Shown here in pieces: positions 17,799 through 27,371 of a stretch of 64,000 nucleotides of DNA. The translations under genes and the position numbers were made by a program. Numbering within the stretch: the stretch's first letter is position 1; the number at the start of each line of letters is the position of its first letter. The notes under the pieces were generated by a model. That model did no database searches. It was not told where the DNA came from and worked only from the letters and a program-made list of their open reading frames with translations. The DNA is from Legionella santicrucis (GTDB taxonomy: Bacteria; Pseudomonadota; Gammaproteobacteria; Legionellales; Legionellaceae): positions 16,329 through 80,328 of the forward strand of contig NZ_LNYU01000005.1 in assembly GCF_001468135.1 (NCBI RefSeq), written 5' to 3'.

Positions 17799-18454
17799 AT
17801 ATTAAAAATGGCACTCAGTGCAAGCAAGCCTAAATTGATCAATGGCGTTAATATGATACCCAAAGCCCCAGTAAATACTAAAAGTAGTAGAATAAAGAAT
17901 CCATAAGGTTCTATTTTTTCGTAAGCAATAGCTTGTTTAGGAGGTAAAAGACTGCTCACTACTCGGCTACCATCCAATGGAGGAATAGGAAGCAAATTTA
18001 AAGTAGCTAAAATCAAGTTGATCAATATTCCAGCTTGAGCTGTGGCATAAAGAAAAAGTACAGCCATCGAGGATCCAGGATTGAGTATTAATGAAATTTT
18101 ATAACAAGCCGCCCATATGAATGCCATAAGTATGTTTGCAAAAGGTCCCGCAAGAGTAACAAAAATCATGTCGCGGCGAGGGTGACGAAATTGCCTCCAG
18201 TTAATAGGAACCGGTTTGGCATAACCAATAACGAAATTAAATTGAGTCAAAACACCGACCAACAAAGGAATGAGTATTGTACCTATAGGGTCAATATGAC
18301 GGATGGGATTTAGGCTTAAACGACCAAACATTTTTGCAGTAGTATCTCCACATCGATAAGCGATGTAAGCATGAGCTGCTTCATGTAAGGTAATTGCAAG
18401 CAAAATAGGAATAGCCCAAATACATATTTTTTGAATTAAAGTAAATTCCAACAT
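17795..18454 (-). CDS. M50-family site-2-type membrane metalloprotease
   Basis: Intramembrane zinc metalloprotease-like protein (YwhC/Rip2 branch) with about five to six membrane segments. The zinc ligands are the HEAAH motif ([17 protein letters not shown]) near the N-terminus and the distal Asp in [13 protein letters not shown]. Length from ATG 18454 is 219 residues. An upstream TTG at 18529 would add 25 residues with no conserved character, but the ribosome site at 18454 is weak, so the start is unsettled. The branch lacks PDZ domains and its substrates are generally unknown. The 4-bp overlap with pdxB indicates an operon. Confidence 0.88.
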   Translation of the reverse strand: MLEFTLIQKICIWAIPILLAITLHEAAHAYIAYRCGDTTAKMFGRLSLNPIRHIDPIGTILIPLLVGVLTQFNFVIGYAKPVPINWRQFRHPRRDMIFVTLAGPFANILMAFIWAACYKISLILNPGSSMAVLFLYATAQAGILINLILATLNLLPIPPLDGSRVVSSLLPPKQAIAYEKIEPYGFFILLLLVFTGALGIILTPLINLGLLALSAIFNI

Positions 18455-18694
18455 TAAAAATGACCCATGATCAAAGTATTCTGATTCTAACGAATTGTGA
18501 CTTGAAATAACAAGTAAAAAAGAGGTCAAAATATGTTCATTATCAATATTATTTCTTTATAATCTGATCCTTGAGTCGTTGGAAGCTGATTAGGAGCACT
18601 ACTCAATGTACGAGTTCTGATTCAATTAGACGCGAATCATACTCACGCAATACAATGTAAAAAACAGAATTTTTACAATAAAATAAAGCGCCCC

Positions 18695-18727
18695 AAACCA
18701 ATAAGTTCAAATAAAAACCAATAAGTT
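18695..18727 (+). promoter_or_regulatory. Paired 13-bp direct repeats, 20 bp apart, upstream of an accessory operon
   Basis: AAACCAATAAGTT occurs at 18695-18707 and again, identically, at 18715-18727. Start-to-start distance is 20 bp, two helical turns, so both copies face the same side of the DNA. They lie 59-91 bp before the start codon at 18786. A TTGATTGATTGAT run follows directly. I read it as a candidate operator for a dimeric regulator. It does not match the PmrA or CpxR patterns I know. Confidence 0.5.
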
Positions 18728-18785
18728 GATTGATTGATCTTGGGGTGATAGAATGCGGCCAAATTTAACTAGCCTAGGAGAGAAA

Positions 18786-19256
18786 ATGCCAATGTTAAAT
18801 CCGTTAACACCTGAAATGAAAGATGCTTTAGGTAAAACACTTGGACCTCAATATGAAACACTACTTCAAAAAAGTAAACATGAATCACTTAGAGATAACC
18901 AAGATGCTATTAAGTATGTGGATTCTGTAATAAGAAGATATAAGGCAATTGAAGGAACTTCTACTAGTGAAAGCAGGAGAGAACCTTTTCTTGCGCAATT
19001 AAAAAAGCATGCCGGAGAAGTCGTTGCTGTATCATTTTCAAAACCAGGAGATGTAGCATCTCGATTAAAAGAAGTCGATTTTTCTAATGATTCAATCGAT
19101 GAAATTACTAAAGGGATGGAACAACCTGGAGTCAATGATGATGATCTAGCTACTCTTATTACTTCAGTAGTTACTAGTGAAACTTCTTTGCTGTCTGGTA
19201 ATAGCCATCATCATGGCCATCCTTCTGCGTACAGTCATTTCCATGGTCATCGGTAA
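18786..19256 (+). CDS. Small protein with a His-rich C-terminus, first gene of an accessory operon
   Basis: Not recognised. From ATG 18786 (AGGAGA immediately upstream; ATG 18753 has no such site) it is 156 residues. The body is polar and helical, with no signal peptide or membrane segment. The last 17 residues are strongly His-rich (SHHHGHPSAYSHFHGHR, seven His), a likely metal-binding tail. DNDD-type acidic residues precede it. The stop is 22 bp from the next start, which also has a strong ribosome site, so it is co-transcribed with the 952-residue protein and may be its partner or chaperone. Paired 13-bp repeats lie upstream. Confidence 0.7.
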   Translation: MPMLNPLTPEMKDALGKTLGPQYETLLQKSKHESLRDNQDAIKYVDSVIRRYKAIEGTSTSESRREPFLAQLKKHAGEVVAVSFSKPGDVASRLKEVDFSNDSIDEITKGMEQPGVNDDDLATLITSVVTSETSLLSGNSHHHGHPSAYSHFHGHR

Positions 19257-19278
19257 TTAATTTATAAGGAGAGTCATC

Positions 19279-22137
19279 ATGTTAGTGATGAATGACTGTG
19301 CTATTGATCCGGGCGATATTTTGTTTGTAGTTACCAATAGCAAAAAGCCTTTGGCCCTACTCAAGCAAGCAGCACAATCACTAACAACATCTCGGAGCAA
19401 ACATGGACATAGAGAAGTTATTTCTGTCTTTGTTTGCACCGGAAAGAATAAATATGGAATAATTTGTAATAATTTTGAACGAAATCTTTCCTTATCCACT
19501 GAGTCATTTATTAAAACGCTACAAGAAAAAACTGTAGAAGAGTTGTCTGTACTGCTTTTAAATTACTGCACTAAAGAACTTACCCTTACTCGAATAAAAG
19601 AAGCACTTGCAACTGGTCCTCGCTGGATGATGCGATTGGCTAAAAATATGAAAGGGATAGAGGATAAAGATGAGCTTATTGAACAATTTCTTACCGCATC
19701 CAAAGAAAATAAAGATCGCTTAATCCAACTATTAGTCACTTTTTGGCGTGCCACAGGACAAGCTGAAATTCTCCCTGTGGTTAATTCCAGTTTATTACTT
19801 TTTAAGCATACCGATAGCAAAATAAGACAGCAATTTCTTGATGCGTATTTAGAGCAAGTGAAGCTGACCGAAAAACTTCATGCGCAAGGGAAAGTGCGTA
19901 CTAGTCTTTGGGTGCTTATCAAATCTTTTTTTAAATGGTCAGGCCAAGATAAAAAAGATAGGGAAAAAAATCCCCCTTCAGAAGCCACTTATTGTTCACG
20001 TAATCTAATACAAGTTCTGAATCAGGTAGATCCTAATTTAGTCGATCGAGGTAGGCATGTGTTACCAAAAGCTTTGGAGGCAGGTCTTAGAGAGGCTACA
20101 AAAAGAAAAATACAGGTAGATGGTACTGTTAATCAACAACAATTCGATGATTTTGAGGATATGATTGCAGCACAAGAACAATTACTTCCACCGTTTACTT
20201 TGCAGATTTTACCTTCCGCAGGTCGAAAGCTGATGAGTACTTTGTTAGAGGTGGTTGATAATGAAATTATGCGAATTGAATCTAAGTGGTGGGCTAATGA
20301 AGCTGATAGGAAAAAAGCATCTGATTTGAAAAAGCTTTTATTACCTTTCCGTAGTCCTAAATATCAAGCATATCCCATTAATTTGCAGGTTGATATTAGT
20401 TTAGAGCTTCTTGCAACGTTACTTCCTACCCTGCAAAGAAAAACTGGTCTTTTAGGAGAGTGGTTTCCAGCAACCTCGTATTCTAATGTACGTGCATTTG
20501 CTCGAACTCAAGGTATTTTTGATGGTGATATTCGTGAGGCAGTGAATAAACTAAAAAACAAACCTTCTATAAACATTATAAAAGAGCAGAATGTTCAAGA
20601 AGAGAATTTTGAGCAGCCTGAAAAATCTGCAAAAAGTCAAATATATATTTTTGCAGATTGGTCATTCTCCAGCTGGCCAACAAGTAAACGTGAACTTTTA
20701 CTAGAACATATGATCGGTTTACTTGCTGCAGGTCATTCCTTATATACCTGGGAGAATGCGCAACTGGTTCAAATGAATAAAGAATCCTTGCAAAAAGCGA
20801 TTAATGGCGAAGATTTTGATGATTTGCTGGCTTCTAAATTAATGCCAGCAACGAGATCTAAACTGGCTCAACAGGCAGAACAACAACAATTAGATATAAC
20901 AAAGATACAATTTCTTGACTATAAAGCATGTCAAAACCTAGTCGAGGATCGTGAAACGCTTGAAGTAAAACTTAATCATGTTGCTCCTTTATTTGCAACA
21001 AAACTTGATGATTATCATTTGGGGCAAGCCAAGCAAGATATTATTGATATTGAGATTGCAAATGTCGAGAATAACCAAGTAGAGCGAGTCAGACTACAAC
21101 AACTCAAAGAGCGTATTGCGGCACGGATGAATGTGAAACAAAAAACGTTTCAAAGTGGCATTGATACAAAGGCATTTTTTTCTCAATCTCAATACAGAAA
21201 ACCGATATTTAAATCTGTTGATTTAATCACTTTGACCCCATCAAGTAAGTATTACCGTAATGAAGTATATTCTGATTTAATTATTAACGAGACTCCATCT
21301 TCTCCATTCCAATATTTCGAATTATTAGGAATGAATGCTACTGAAAATTTAGTTCATTGTAAGTATAGATTTCATACTAAGGGAATAACAAAAGATCTAA
21401 TAAAAAGAAGGAAAGAAGAGTCAACGCTGACGTTGTTTGAAGGAGAAAAGAGTTTTTGTCTGACAAGAGACTGGCAAGCTTTGCCCTCCTTGGATCCGAA
21501 TGAAAAATTGTTGGATATCGCCATTAAGGGATTAAAAAAAGATGATTTTGAAGTAAAATATTCTAAAGAAAATCACCTCTACTACATCCGTTTAGCTAAA
21601 CCCAAAGCAGTCCCTATAGATGCCACAATTCATTTACTGCTGCGTATGCCCAAACATTATAGAGTAAACCCTGTATTTAATACTTTAACAAAGAGTCCAG
21701 AGTATCCAGAGGTTCATCGTTTATTAATGAAGTATCTAAAGTTTGGCAAAGATCATGGAGCATTACGTGATTCTATCGGAGTTAGCATTCACAATGGTCA
21801 TGAATATCTTAATGAAGCGCGAAAACTAGGTATTGCAAGTTGTCGCTTAAGAGCTATTGCATTTAAAGAAGAAATGAAACATTTATATCCCGAAATCCCT
21901 GTTTCTATTGTCGTTAACTCCGATCACTGTTTTGTTGAAATGAAGCTAGACGGGGCGTGGCAAAGATATTGCCTTGGAGGATATAGAGATACCCCAAGTT
22001 TGATGGAGTCGATGAAAGAGGATATTTTAACCTCTCTAAGATCTGATTCAAGGAAACATCGGTTTTTTAATGAAAAAACAACAACATCTCAAACTAAGGC
22101 ACCTGTTGAGCAAGTGGCAATGGCCCATGTGATCTAG
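19279..22137 (+). CDS. Large protein with a transglutaminase-like C-terminus, effector candidate
   Basis: 952-residue protein of unknown function. The N-terminus has DPGDILF (10-16), His44 in SKHGHREVISVFV and Cys97 in LNYCTKEL, loosely like circularly permuted NlpC/P60 or LRAT folds. A long helical middle follows. At the C-terminus, LGIASCRLRAIAFKEE (Cys855), SDHCFVEMKLDGAW (His883, Trp894) and the following YCLGGY match the layout of a transglutaminase-like Cys-His core. At the usual Asp position there is Cys898, so the third catalytic residue is doubtful. No signal peptide or clear membrane segment is present. AAGGAGAG at 19266-19273 fixes the start. Size, setting and eukaryote-style domains suggest a Dot/Icm substrate, an inference from genus and architecture only. 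Confidence 0.65.
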   Translation: MLVMNDCAIDPGDILFVVTNSKKPLALLKQAAQSLTTSRSKHGHREVISVFVCTGKNKYGIICNNFERNLSLSTESFIKTLQEKTVEELSVLLLNYCTKELTLTRIKEALATGPRWMMRLAKNMKGIEDKDELIEQFLTASKENKDRLIQLLVTFWRATGQAEILPVVNSSLLLFKHTDSKIRQQFLDAYLEQVKLTEKLHAQGKVRTSLWVLIKSFFKWSGQDKKDREKNPPSEATYCSRNLIQVLNQVDPNLVDRGRHVLPKALEAGLREATKRKIQVDGTVNQQQFDDFEDMIAAQEQLLPPFTLQILPSAGRKLMSTLLEVVDNEIMRIESKWWANEADRKKASDLKKLLLPFRSPKYQAYPINLQVDISLELLATLLPTLQRKTGLLGEWFPATSYSNVRAFARTQGIFDGDIREAVNKLKNKPSINIIKEQNVQEENFEQPEKSAKSQIYIFADWSFSSWPTSKRELLLEHMIGLLAAGHSLYTWENAQLVQMNKESLQKAINGEDFDDLLASKLMPATRSKLAQQAEQQQLDITKIQFLDYKACQNLVEDRETLEVKLNHVAPLFATKLDDYHLGQAKQDIIDIEIANVENNQVERVRLQQLKERIAARMNVKQKTFQSGIDTKAFFSQSQYRKPIFKSVDLITLTPSSKYYRNEVYSDLIINETPSSPFQYFELLGMNATENLVHCKYRFHTKGITKDLIKRRKEESTLTLFEGEKSFCLTRDWQALPSLDPNEKLLDIAIKGLKKDDFEVKYSKENHLYYIRLAKPKAVPIDATIHLLLRMPKHYRVNPVFNTLTKSPEYPEVHRLLMKYLKFGKDHGALRDSIGVSIHNGHEYLNEARKLGIASCRLRAIAFKEEMKHLYPEIPVSIVVNSDHCFVEMKLDGAWQRYCLGGYRDTPSLMESMKEDILTSLRSDSRKHRFFNEKTTTSQTKAPVEQVAMAHVI

Positions 22138-22558
22138 TTGACGTAAGCGAATCATTACCTCTTCACTGTCTATGAGCGAACGTGGGCTTACCAGAGTTGT
22201 TCGGGGTGAGGAAGTGCAAAGCGTCTCGAAACCTTAGTACAACTTTTCAAGTGCTGTGCTAAGATTTCGAGATGGCCTAAATACCTTCTTAGCGAACGGC
22301 TCTAAGTAAATCCACGTTAAGTTAAGACCCCATCTCTCCTTTTGCCTTTTAAAATGTCGAGCAAAACTTAAGGCTAATTGGAAGGCTTGGAATAACAGTT
22401 TTGTGGACATATGTAACTTAATGGGAGTAGTGTATCTTTTCACCCAATGCAGTCAGGTAGGTTCTGGATCTGAATAAACTCCATAATTCAAATAGGAGAC
22501 TTTGATTATGATTTATTGAATGGTTACAATGGATTAAAAATAATGAGGTGATAGGGAT
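22138..22558. other. 421-bp gap containing palindromic sequence, no gene
   Basis: No supported gene. The centre holds the near-perfect palindrome at 22224-22272. Weaker dyads extend further: AACGTGG near 22170 against CCACGTT near 22312, and two direct copies of AGCGAAC (near 22166 and 22289). A minus-strand open frame at 22234-22443 runs through the palindrome and has no coding character. The segment is visibly richer in G+C than its neighbours and looks like a degraded repetitive element. The last 60 bp supply the leader of the permease gene, with AGGTGATAGGG before its ATG. Confidence 0.5.
22224..22272. repeat. 49-bp near-perfect palindrome
   Basis: TCTCGAAACCTTAGTACA (22224-22241) faces TGTGCTAAGATTTCGAGA (22255-22272); 16 of 18 positions pair. 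The loop continues the symmetry with ACTT-TTC-AAGT. No T run follows. A stem of this length in a gene-free gap suggests a dispersed palindromic repeat. Confidence 0.7.
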
Positions 22559-24427
22559 ATGTCATTAATCGATAAGATATTAGGAAAACCTCTAACCTTA
22601 AAGGCAAAAAAAAAGCAAGAACTATCTATTTTAACAGGAATTCCTGCATTAGGACTGGATTCTCTATCCTCGACCGCTTATGGCCCAGAAGCAGCACTCA
22701 CCGTTTTGTTGCCAGCAGGTATCATAGGATTGCATTATTTTTTTACGATTTCTCTATTAGTTGTTCTTGTCCTTATGTTTTTATTTTTTTCCTATTTACA
22801 AACAGCCGCAGCTTATCCAGAAAAAGGAGGAGCTTATATTGTTGCTAGTGATAATTTGGGTAAGAAATATGGTTTAGGTGCAGCAATTTCATTAATACTG
22901 GATTATCTATTAAATGTTACGGTTGGAATATCAGCTGGAGTAGGGGCTATAGTCTCAGCAATTCCATCATTACATCCTTATACTCTTGTGTTATGCCTTG
23001 CGATTTTACTGATGCTTACAATAATTAACTTGCGAGGCCTTCGTGAAACAGGAGTACTTTTTTTAATCCCTGTGGTTATTTTTATATTGTGTATGTTAAT
23101 TACTATAGTCATTGGTGTCATGGATGTTTGGGGTAACGGTGGGAATCCACATATAAATATGTCTTCGAGAATGCAAACAAGTCACACTGAAAAAGTGACA
23201 GTTTGGATGTTTTTAACAGCCTTAGCTTATGGATTAACTGCAATGACTGGAGTAGAGGCAGTCAGTAATGCAGTATCTTTATTTCGCAAACCAACAGTAA
23301 GAAACGCACAATGGACATTAACTATAATTGTTGGTGCGCTTGCTCTATTTTTAATCTTCATTGGTTATCTTTGTCCCGCTTATCAGATTTTGGCGATGAA
23401 CCAAAGTCAACCTGGTTATCAAACCATATTGTCTCAATTAGTTGAAGCAACAACCGGAAAGGGTGTATTTTATTATATTTCGATTGCCAGTATTTTTATT
23501 GTTTTAGCCTATTCTGCACAAACAAGTTTTTCAGGTTTTCCGAGAATATGTCGTTTACTTGCTGAAGATAATTATTTACCTTATTTTTTTGCTGAGCGTG
23601 GAAGGCGTCTTGTTTTCTCAGTCGGAATTATTATTTTGGCAATTTTTTCTGCGGTCATTCTGATAGCTTTTAAAGGAATCACGAGTAATCTGATTCCATT
23701 ATTTGCTGTTGGTTCTTTTAGTGCTTTCCTCTTTTCCCAGATTGGTATGGTAGTCTATTGGTTACGACAGGAAAATAAAAAAGCAAGTTATAAGTTAGTA
23801 GTCAATGCCTTAGGTGCTTTAGTAACTGCAATCGCTTTGCTTATTATTATCATTACAAAATTTATAGAGGGCGCCTGGATAATTATTGTTCTAGCGCCTA
23901 CACTCGCATTTTTAATGCACCGTATAAAACTTCATTATAAAAAAATTGCTCATGAAATTAAAAATCCAATTAAGATAAATCCTAATTCCTTAAAACCTCC
24001 TATAGTTATTATCCCTATACATGGTCTAGATTTAATCGCTGAAAAAGCAATACAATTTGGAATGTTACTTTCAGAGGATATTACAGCTGTTTTTATCGAT
24101 GCTGGTTATGAGGATGTTGAGGGATTGCAAAAGCTTTGGCATGAAAAAATTGAGATACCTGCCAAAAAGGCAGATAAAAAAATTCCAAAGCTTGAAATTA
24201 TTAAATCTCCATATCGTCGTATTTATAAACCCTTATTAAATTTTGTAAGTAAGGTAAGAAAAGATAGGAAAAATGAACTTATTGCGATTATTATACCTGA
24301 ATTAGTAGAGCCTAAATGGTATGAGTATTTGTTACACAATATTCATGCAACAGGTTTACGTGCGTTACTTTTTTTAGAAAGAGAGCCTCGTATTATTGTA
24401 ATTACAATACCTTGGTATTTGCGTTAA
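22559..24427 (+). CDS. APC-superfamily permease, KimA-like potassium importer
   Basis: Integral membrane transporter of 622 residues with about 12 hydrophobic segments in the first 460 residues and a soluble C-terminal domain of about 150. The first membrane region has the glycine-rich motif LDSLSSTAYGPEAALTVLLPAG, and the second has YPEKGGAYIVASDNLG, both typical of the KimA/YdaO branch of the APC superfamily; the C-terminal domain (PPIVIIPIHGLDLIAEKAI...) also fits that branch. Bacillus KimA imports K+ with protons, and here potassium is inferred from the family only, an amino-acid substrate being the alternative. The PAP2 gene starts 13 bp after its stop, so they may be co-transcribed. Confidence 0.8.
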   Translation: MSLIDKILGKPLTLKAKKKQELSILTGIPALGLDSLSSTAYGPEAALTVLLPAGIIGLHYFFTISLLVVLVLMFLFFSYLQTAAAYPEKGGAYIVASDNLGKKYGLGAAISLILDYLLNVTVGISAGVGAIVSAIPSLHPYTLVLCLAILLMLTIINLRGLRETGVLFLIPVVIFILCMLITIVIGVMDVWGNGGNPHINMSSRMQTSHTEKVTVWMFLTALAYGLTAMTGVEAVSNAVSLFRKPTVRNAQWTLTIIVGALALFLIFIGYLCPAYQILAMNQSQPGYQTILSQLVEATTGKGVFYYISIASIFIVLAYSAQTSFSGFPRICRLLAEDNYLPYFFAERGRRLVFSVGIIILAIFSAVILIAFKGITSNLIPLFAVGSFSAFLFSQIGMVVYWLRQENKKASYKLVVNALGALVTAIALLIIIITKFIEGAWIIIVLAPTLAFLMHRIKLHYKKIAHEIKNPIKINPNSLKPPIVIIPIHGLDLIAEKAIQFGMLLSEDITAVFIDAGYEDVEGLQKLWHEKIEIPAKKADKKIPKLEIIKSPYRRIYKPLLNFVSKVRKDRKNELIAIIIPELVEPKWYEYLLHNIHATGLRALLFLEREPRIIVITIPWYLR

Positions 24428-24440
24428 TAAGGATTGATTG

Positions 24441-25112
24441 ATGACACAATTTGAAAAAACAGCTTATTTTATGAAAAAACCTTGGGTTATTTTTCTTTAT
24501 GCAATTTCTGTTATTGTAGCCTATTATTTTGTTGATAGGTCTTTGGCAATTTATTTGCATCAATTAGATCTAGGGACTAAAGTACCTTTATTAGAGGCAT
24601 TAACTGCTTTAGGTAAGTGGATTGCTTATATTGCTTTATTTTTTATCGCAGGATTATATTTTCATTACATTAAGATTAATCCCTTATATGAAGCAAGGTC
24701 TTGGTATTTGTTAGGTTGTGTTTTTATTGCGAATTTTGTTTGTGTGATTCTGAAGGTTGCTCTAAGCCGTGCTCGGCCTGATTTATTGTTTTCGAGTCAT
24801 GAGTTTGGGTTTTATTGGTTTAAGTTGAGCAGTAATTACTGGTCTTTTCCTTCGGGACACACAACCACAGTTGTCAGTTTAGCTACAGGATTAGGTGTAC
24901 TTTTTCCGCGTTATTTTTATCTTTTACTTATTTTTGCATTTTTAGTAGCGCTATCAAGAATTTTATTATGTTTTCATTATTTGAGTGATGTGATGAGTGC
25001 CTTTTATATTAGTGTATTAGTAGTTAGCTTTTTTACTGAATATCTTAGAAGGAAAGTTGGTTCAAAAAAATGGTTGGTATTGTTCGGAGTAAAATTGCAA
25101 TCTGAGTTGTAA
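24441..25112 (+). CDS. PAP2-family membrane phosphatase
   Basis: Membrane phosphatase acting on lipid phosphates or pyrophosphates. 224 residues with about five or six membrane segments. The three PAP2 motifs are intact: KVALSRARPD (K-x6-R-P), the central FPSGHTT, and LSRILLCFHYLSD (S-R-x5-H-x3-D). ATG 24441 is preferred over TTG 24438 because of AAGG at 24429-24432. Substrates could be undecaprenyl pyrophosphate, lipid A or phosphatidate and cannot be separated by sequence. It follows the permease closely on the same strand. Confidence 0.9.
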   Translation: MTQFEKTAYFMKKPWVIFLYAISVIVAYYFVDRSLAIYLHQLDLGTKVPLLEALTALGKWIAYIALFFIAGLYFHYIKINPLYEARSWYLLGCVFIANFVCVILKVALSRARPDLLFSSHEFGFYWFKLSSNYWSFPSGHTTTVVSLATGLGVLFPRYFYLLLIFAFLVALSRILLCFHYLSDVMSAFYISVLVVSFFTEYLRRKVGSKKWLVLFGVKLQSEL

Positions 25113-25147
25113 CAATATCGATCCATGACTAATGCAAAGGAGTGCTG

Positions 25148-26395
25148 ATGGGTATAGAAACGGAATTAAAAACTCTGGTTAGCATTTATGCCAGTTATGA
25201 TGAGGAAAAAAAAAGTTATTCGAGTCATTTGAATAAAGAAGCTCTTTTACGTTTAGATGCTGATTTTATTAAATTTATCAATAAGCTATTGTTAAAAGAT
25301 GGTCCGGAAAAGATAAAGATTCGAAAAAATTATAAAAGAATAGCAGTGCAGTTTCATCCAGATCATCGTTGTACATTTGGTCCTGAAATTGCATGGCTTG
25401 AGCAAAATTTATCTGAAAATCGTAATGATGGAGCATGTTTTAAAACATTAATGCTTTGTTATGAGAAATTAACTTCGCCACAAGACTTTAAACCTATTCA
25501 ATTTGATGAAATCACTACTCGCGAAGACTTAAAAAAGTGGTTGGAAATGTTAAAAAATCGCTCTAGGACTTATACTGAGCGTAATTTTTATGCCAGTCTT
25601 TTAGGTTTATTAAATGAGTCAACAAGCTATTTTGATGAAGTTGGTAAGATAAAACCAACGGGATTACGTGCTCTAATCTCGTTTCTTCCTATGGTATTTA
25701 TCAGTTTTGGAACTTTTGTTTTTGCAGAAGAATTATTTGCTGTTTATGCGCTTTATTTCGCTTTATTAAAAAGTGGGCAATTCCTGGGGGATAGCCAATC
25801 TAAGGAATTGCAAAAACTGGGTGAAACATTACAGAAGATTAGTGCAGTGACAGCAACAGCGACAACAACTTTATTGGTTCGTTTACTTGAAATGACTTTC
25901 TGGGCGACGCGTCAATTTTATGATGTGAGTTTACAGATTGGTTCAGCTCTTTTAACTCCTCTTATTGCAGTTTCTTCAACTACGCATGATCCCTATGAAG
26001 AGCCTAGTGATGTATCAATATGTAAGGAATTAGTTCTAGCAAGTCAAAATCAAAGTACGGTTGAAAATTTTAGAACTCCAGAACTGAAAATGATTGCAGC
26101 CCCTATTGAGTCGTACCTTGGATTATTAAATCAGCAATTTTTTAAAAATTGGCGAGCAGGAGGAACAAAATCGCGATCATTAGAAGCATTTTTACTCCAC
26201 ATGCGTGTTATCGATAAAGAAAATGATTTAGAAGTAGAGGAAAAAATAAAAAAAGCCTCTGAGAGGTTACTCTTAGTGAAGCAAGATTCAAATGTTTATA
26301 CTGGTAATACTGCATTAGCAGTTGATCGAGCTGATCGAGTGATCAGTTTATTAACGGGAAATATAGCAAATCAGATGACATTGTCGAATCGTTAG
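25148..26395 (+). CDS. J-domain-like protein with a membrane hairpin, effector candidate
   Basis: 415 residues from ATG 25148 (AAGGAG at 25137-25142). Residues 58-110 resemble a J domain: an amphipathic helix (NYKRIAVQF) running into His70-Pro71-Asp72, a loop, then a helix (ACFKTLMLCYEKLTSP). The HPD motif is what stimulates Hsp70 ATPase activity. Residues about 170-207 are strongly hydrophobic, enough for a membrane hairpin, and a second milder hydrophobic stretch (SLQIGSALLTPLIAVSS) lies near 262-278. The C-terminus is helical and soluble. No signal peptide. Classic DnaJ Gly/Phe and zinc regions are absent. It sits between unrelated core genes. A role in manipulating host Hsp70 is inference. 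Confidence 0.7.
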   Translation: MGIETELKTLVSIYASYDEEKKSYSSHLNKEALLRLDADFIKFINKLLLKDGPEKIKIRKNYKRIAVQFHPDHRCTFGPEIAWLEQNLSENRNDGACFKTLMLCYEKLTSPQDFKPIQFDEITTREDLKKWLEMLKNRSRTYTERNFYASLLGLLNESTSYFDEVGKIKPTGLRALISFLPMVFISFGTFVFAEELFAVYALYFALLKSGQFLGDSQSKELQKLGETLQKISAVTATATTTLLVRLLEMTFWATRQFYDVSLQIGSALLTPLIAVSSTTHDPYEEPSDVSICKELVLASQNQSTVENFRTPELKMIAAPIESYLGLLNQQFFKNWRAGGTKSRSLEAFLLHMRVIDKENDLEVEEKIKKASERLLLVKQDSNVYTGNTALAVDRADRVISLLTGNIANQMTLSNR

Positions 26396-26609
26396 GGGCA
26401 GTATACAATTTGCAGACATGGGTCAAAATATTTTGATTTTTAATAATGAGTTTGCAAGCGTTATAACGTAAAAAATCAGATATTTTGTCCAGTATAGTGG
26501 AATTACAAACAAACACTACGGTAAATTTTGTTTAAATTGTTACTTTCCCTTGAATTAGATACCGTATCTCTGGCAAGATGCGTTTGTTTTGATTATCCAG
26601 TGAGGAATT

Positions 26610-27359
26610 ATGAAAATTCTCGTGGCAGTGAAGCGTGTAATTGATCCGTATGTAAAAATTAGAGTCAAATCGGACAATACCGGAGTTGAATCACAAAATA
26701 TCAAAATGGCAATGAATCCATTTGATGAAATTGCTGTTGAAGAAGCATTACGTTTGCGTGAAAAAAACTGGGCGACTGAAGTTATTGCAGTAAGTATTGG
26801 GGGAGATAATTCACAGGAAACACTGCGTCATGCCTTAGCTTTAGGTGTTGACAGGGCAATTTTGGTACGAACTCCAGATTCTTTTGAAAGCCTAAATATC
26901 GCTAAAATATTAAAGAAAATTAGTGAAGATGAAAAACCAGATTTGGTGTTGATGGGTAAACAAGCTATAGATGACGATAGTAATCAGACACCACAAATGT
27001 TAGCTTCTTTATTAAATTGGCCGCAAGCGACTTATGCTTCCAAAATCGAGCCAAATGGTGCTCTTCTTCAGGTAACTCGTGAAATAGATGGAGGCTTAGA
27101 GACACTAAGTGTGCATTTGCCAGCTGTTGTGAGTACCGATTTACGTTTGAATGAGCCGCGATATGCGAGCCTTCCAAATATCATGAAAGCGAAAAAGAAA
27201 CCGCTAGATATATTCGAATTAGAAAATATGGGATTGTCACTTAAAAAGCATATTGAAGTATTAAAGGTGACTGCACCCGCGACTCGCGGTGCCGGCGTGA
27301 AAATTGAATCAGTGACTGAATTATTAAATAAATTACAGCATGAAGCCAAAGTGCTTTGA
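26610..27359 (+). CDS. etfB: Electron transfer flavoprotein beta subunit EtfB
   Basis: Small subunit of ETF, which takes electrons from acyl-CoA and related dehydrogenases and passes them to ETF:quinone oxidoreductase. 249 residues. Typical features are the start [36 protein letters not shown] at about 31-46, and the AMP-binding and recognition-loop segment [29 protein letters not shown] at about 171-199, which contacts partner dehydrogenases. It is followed 12 bp later by etfA and then ald. It probably serves the acyl-CoA dehydrogenase at 58.7 kb. Confidence 0.96.
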   Translation: MKILVAVKRVIDPYVKIRVKSDNTGVESQNIKMAMNPFDEIAVEEALRLREKNWATEVIAVSIGGDNSQETLRHALALGVDRAILVRTPDSFESLNIAKILKKISEDEKPDLVLMGKQAIDDDSNQTPQMLASLLNWPQATYASKIEPNGALLQVTREIDGGLETLSVHLPAVVSTDLRLNEPRYASLPNIMKAKKKPLDIFELENMGLSLKKHIEVLKVTAPATRGAGVKIESVTELLNKLQHEAKVL

Positions 27360-27371
27360 TAGGGAGAAGTG

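Noticed and set aside
22234..22443. Minus-strand open frame in the gap before the permease
   Set aside because: It runs through the long palindrome, lacks a ribosome site and shows no conserved pattern.
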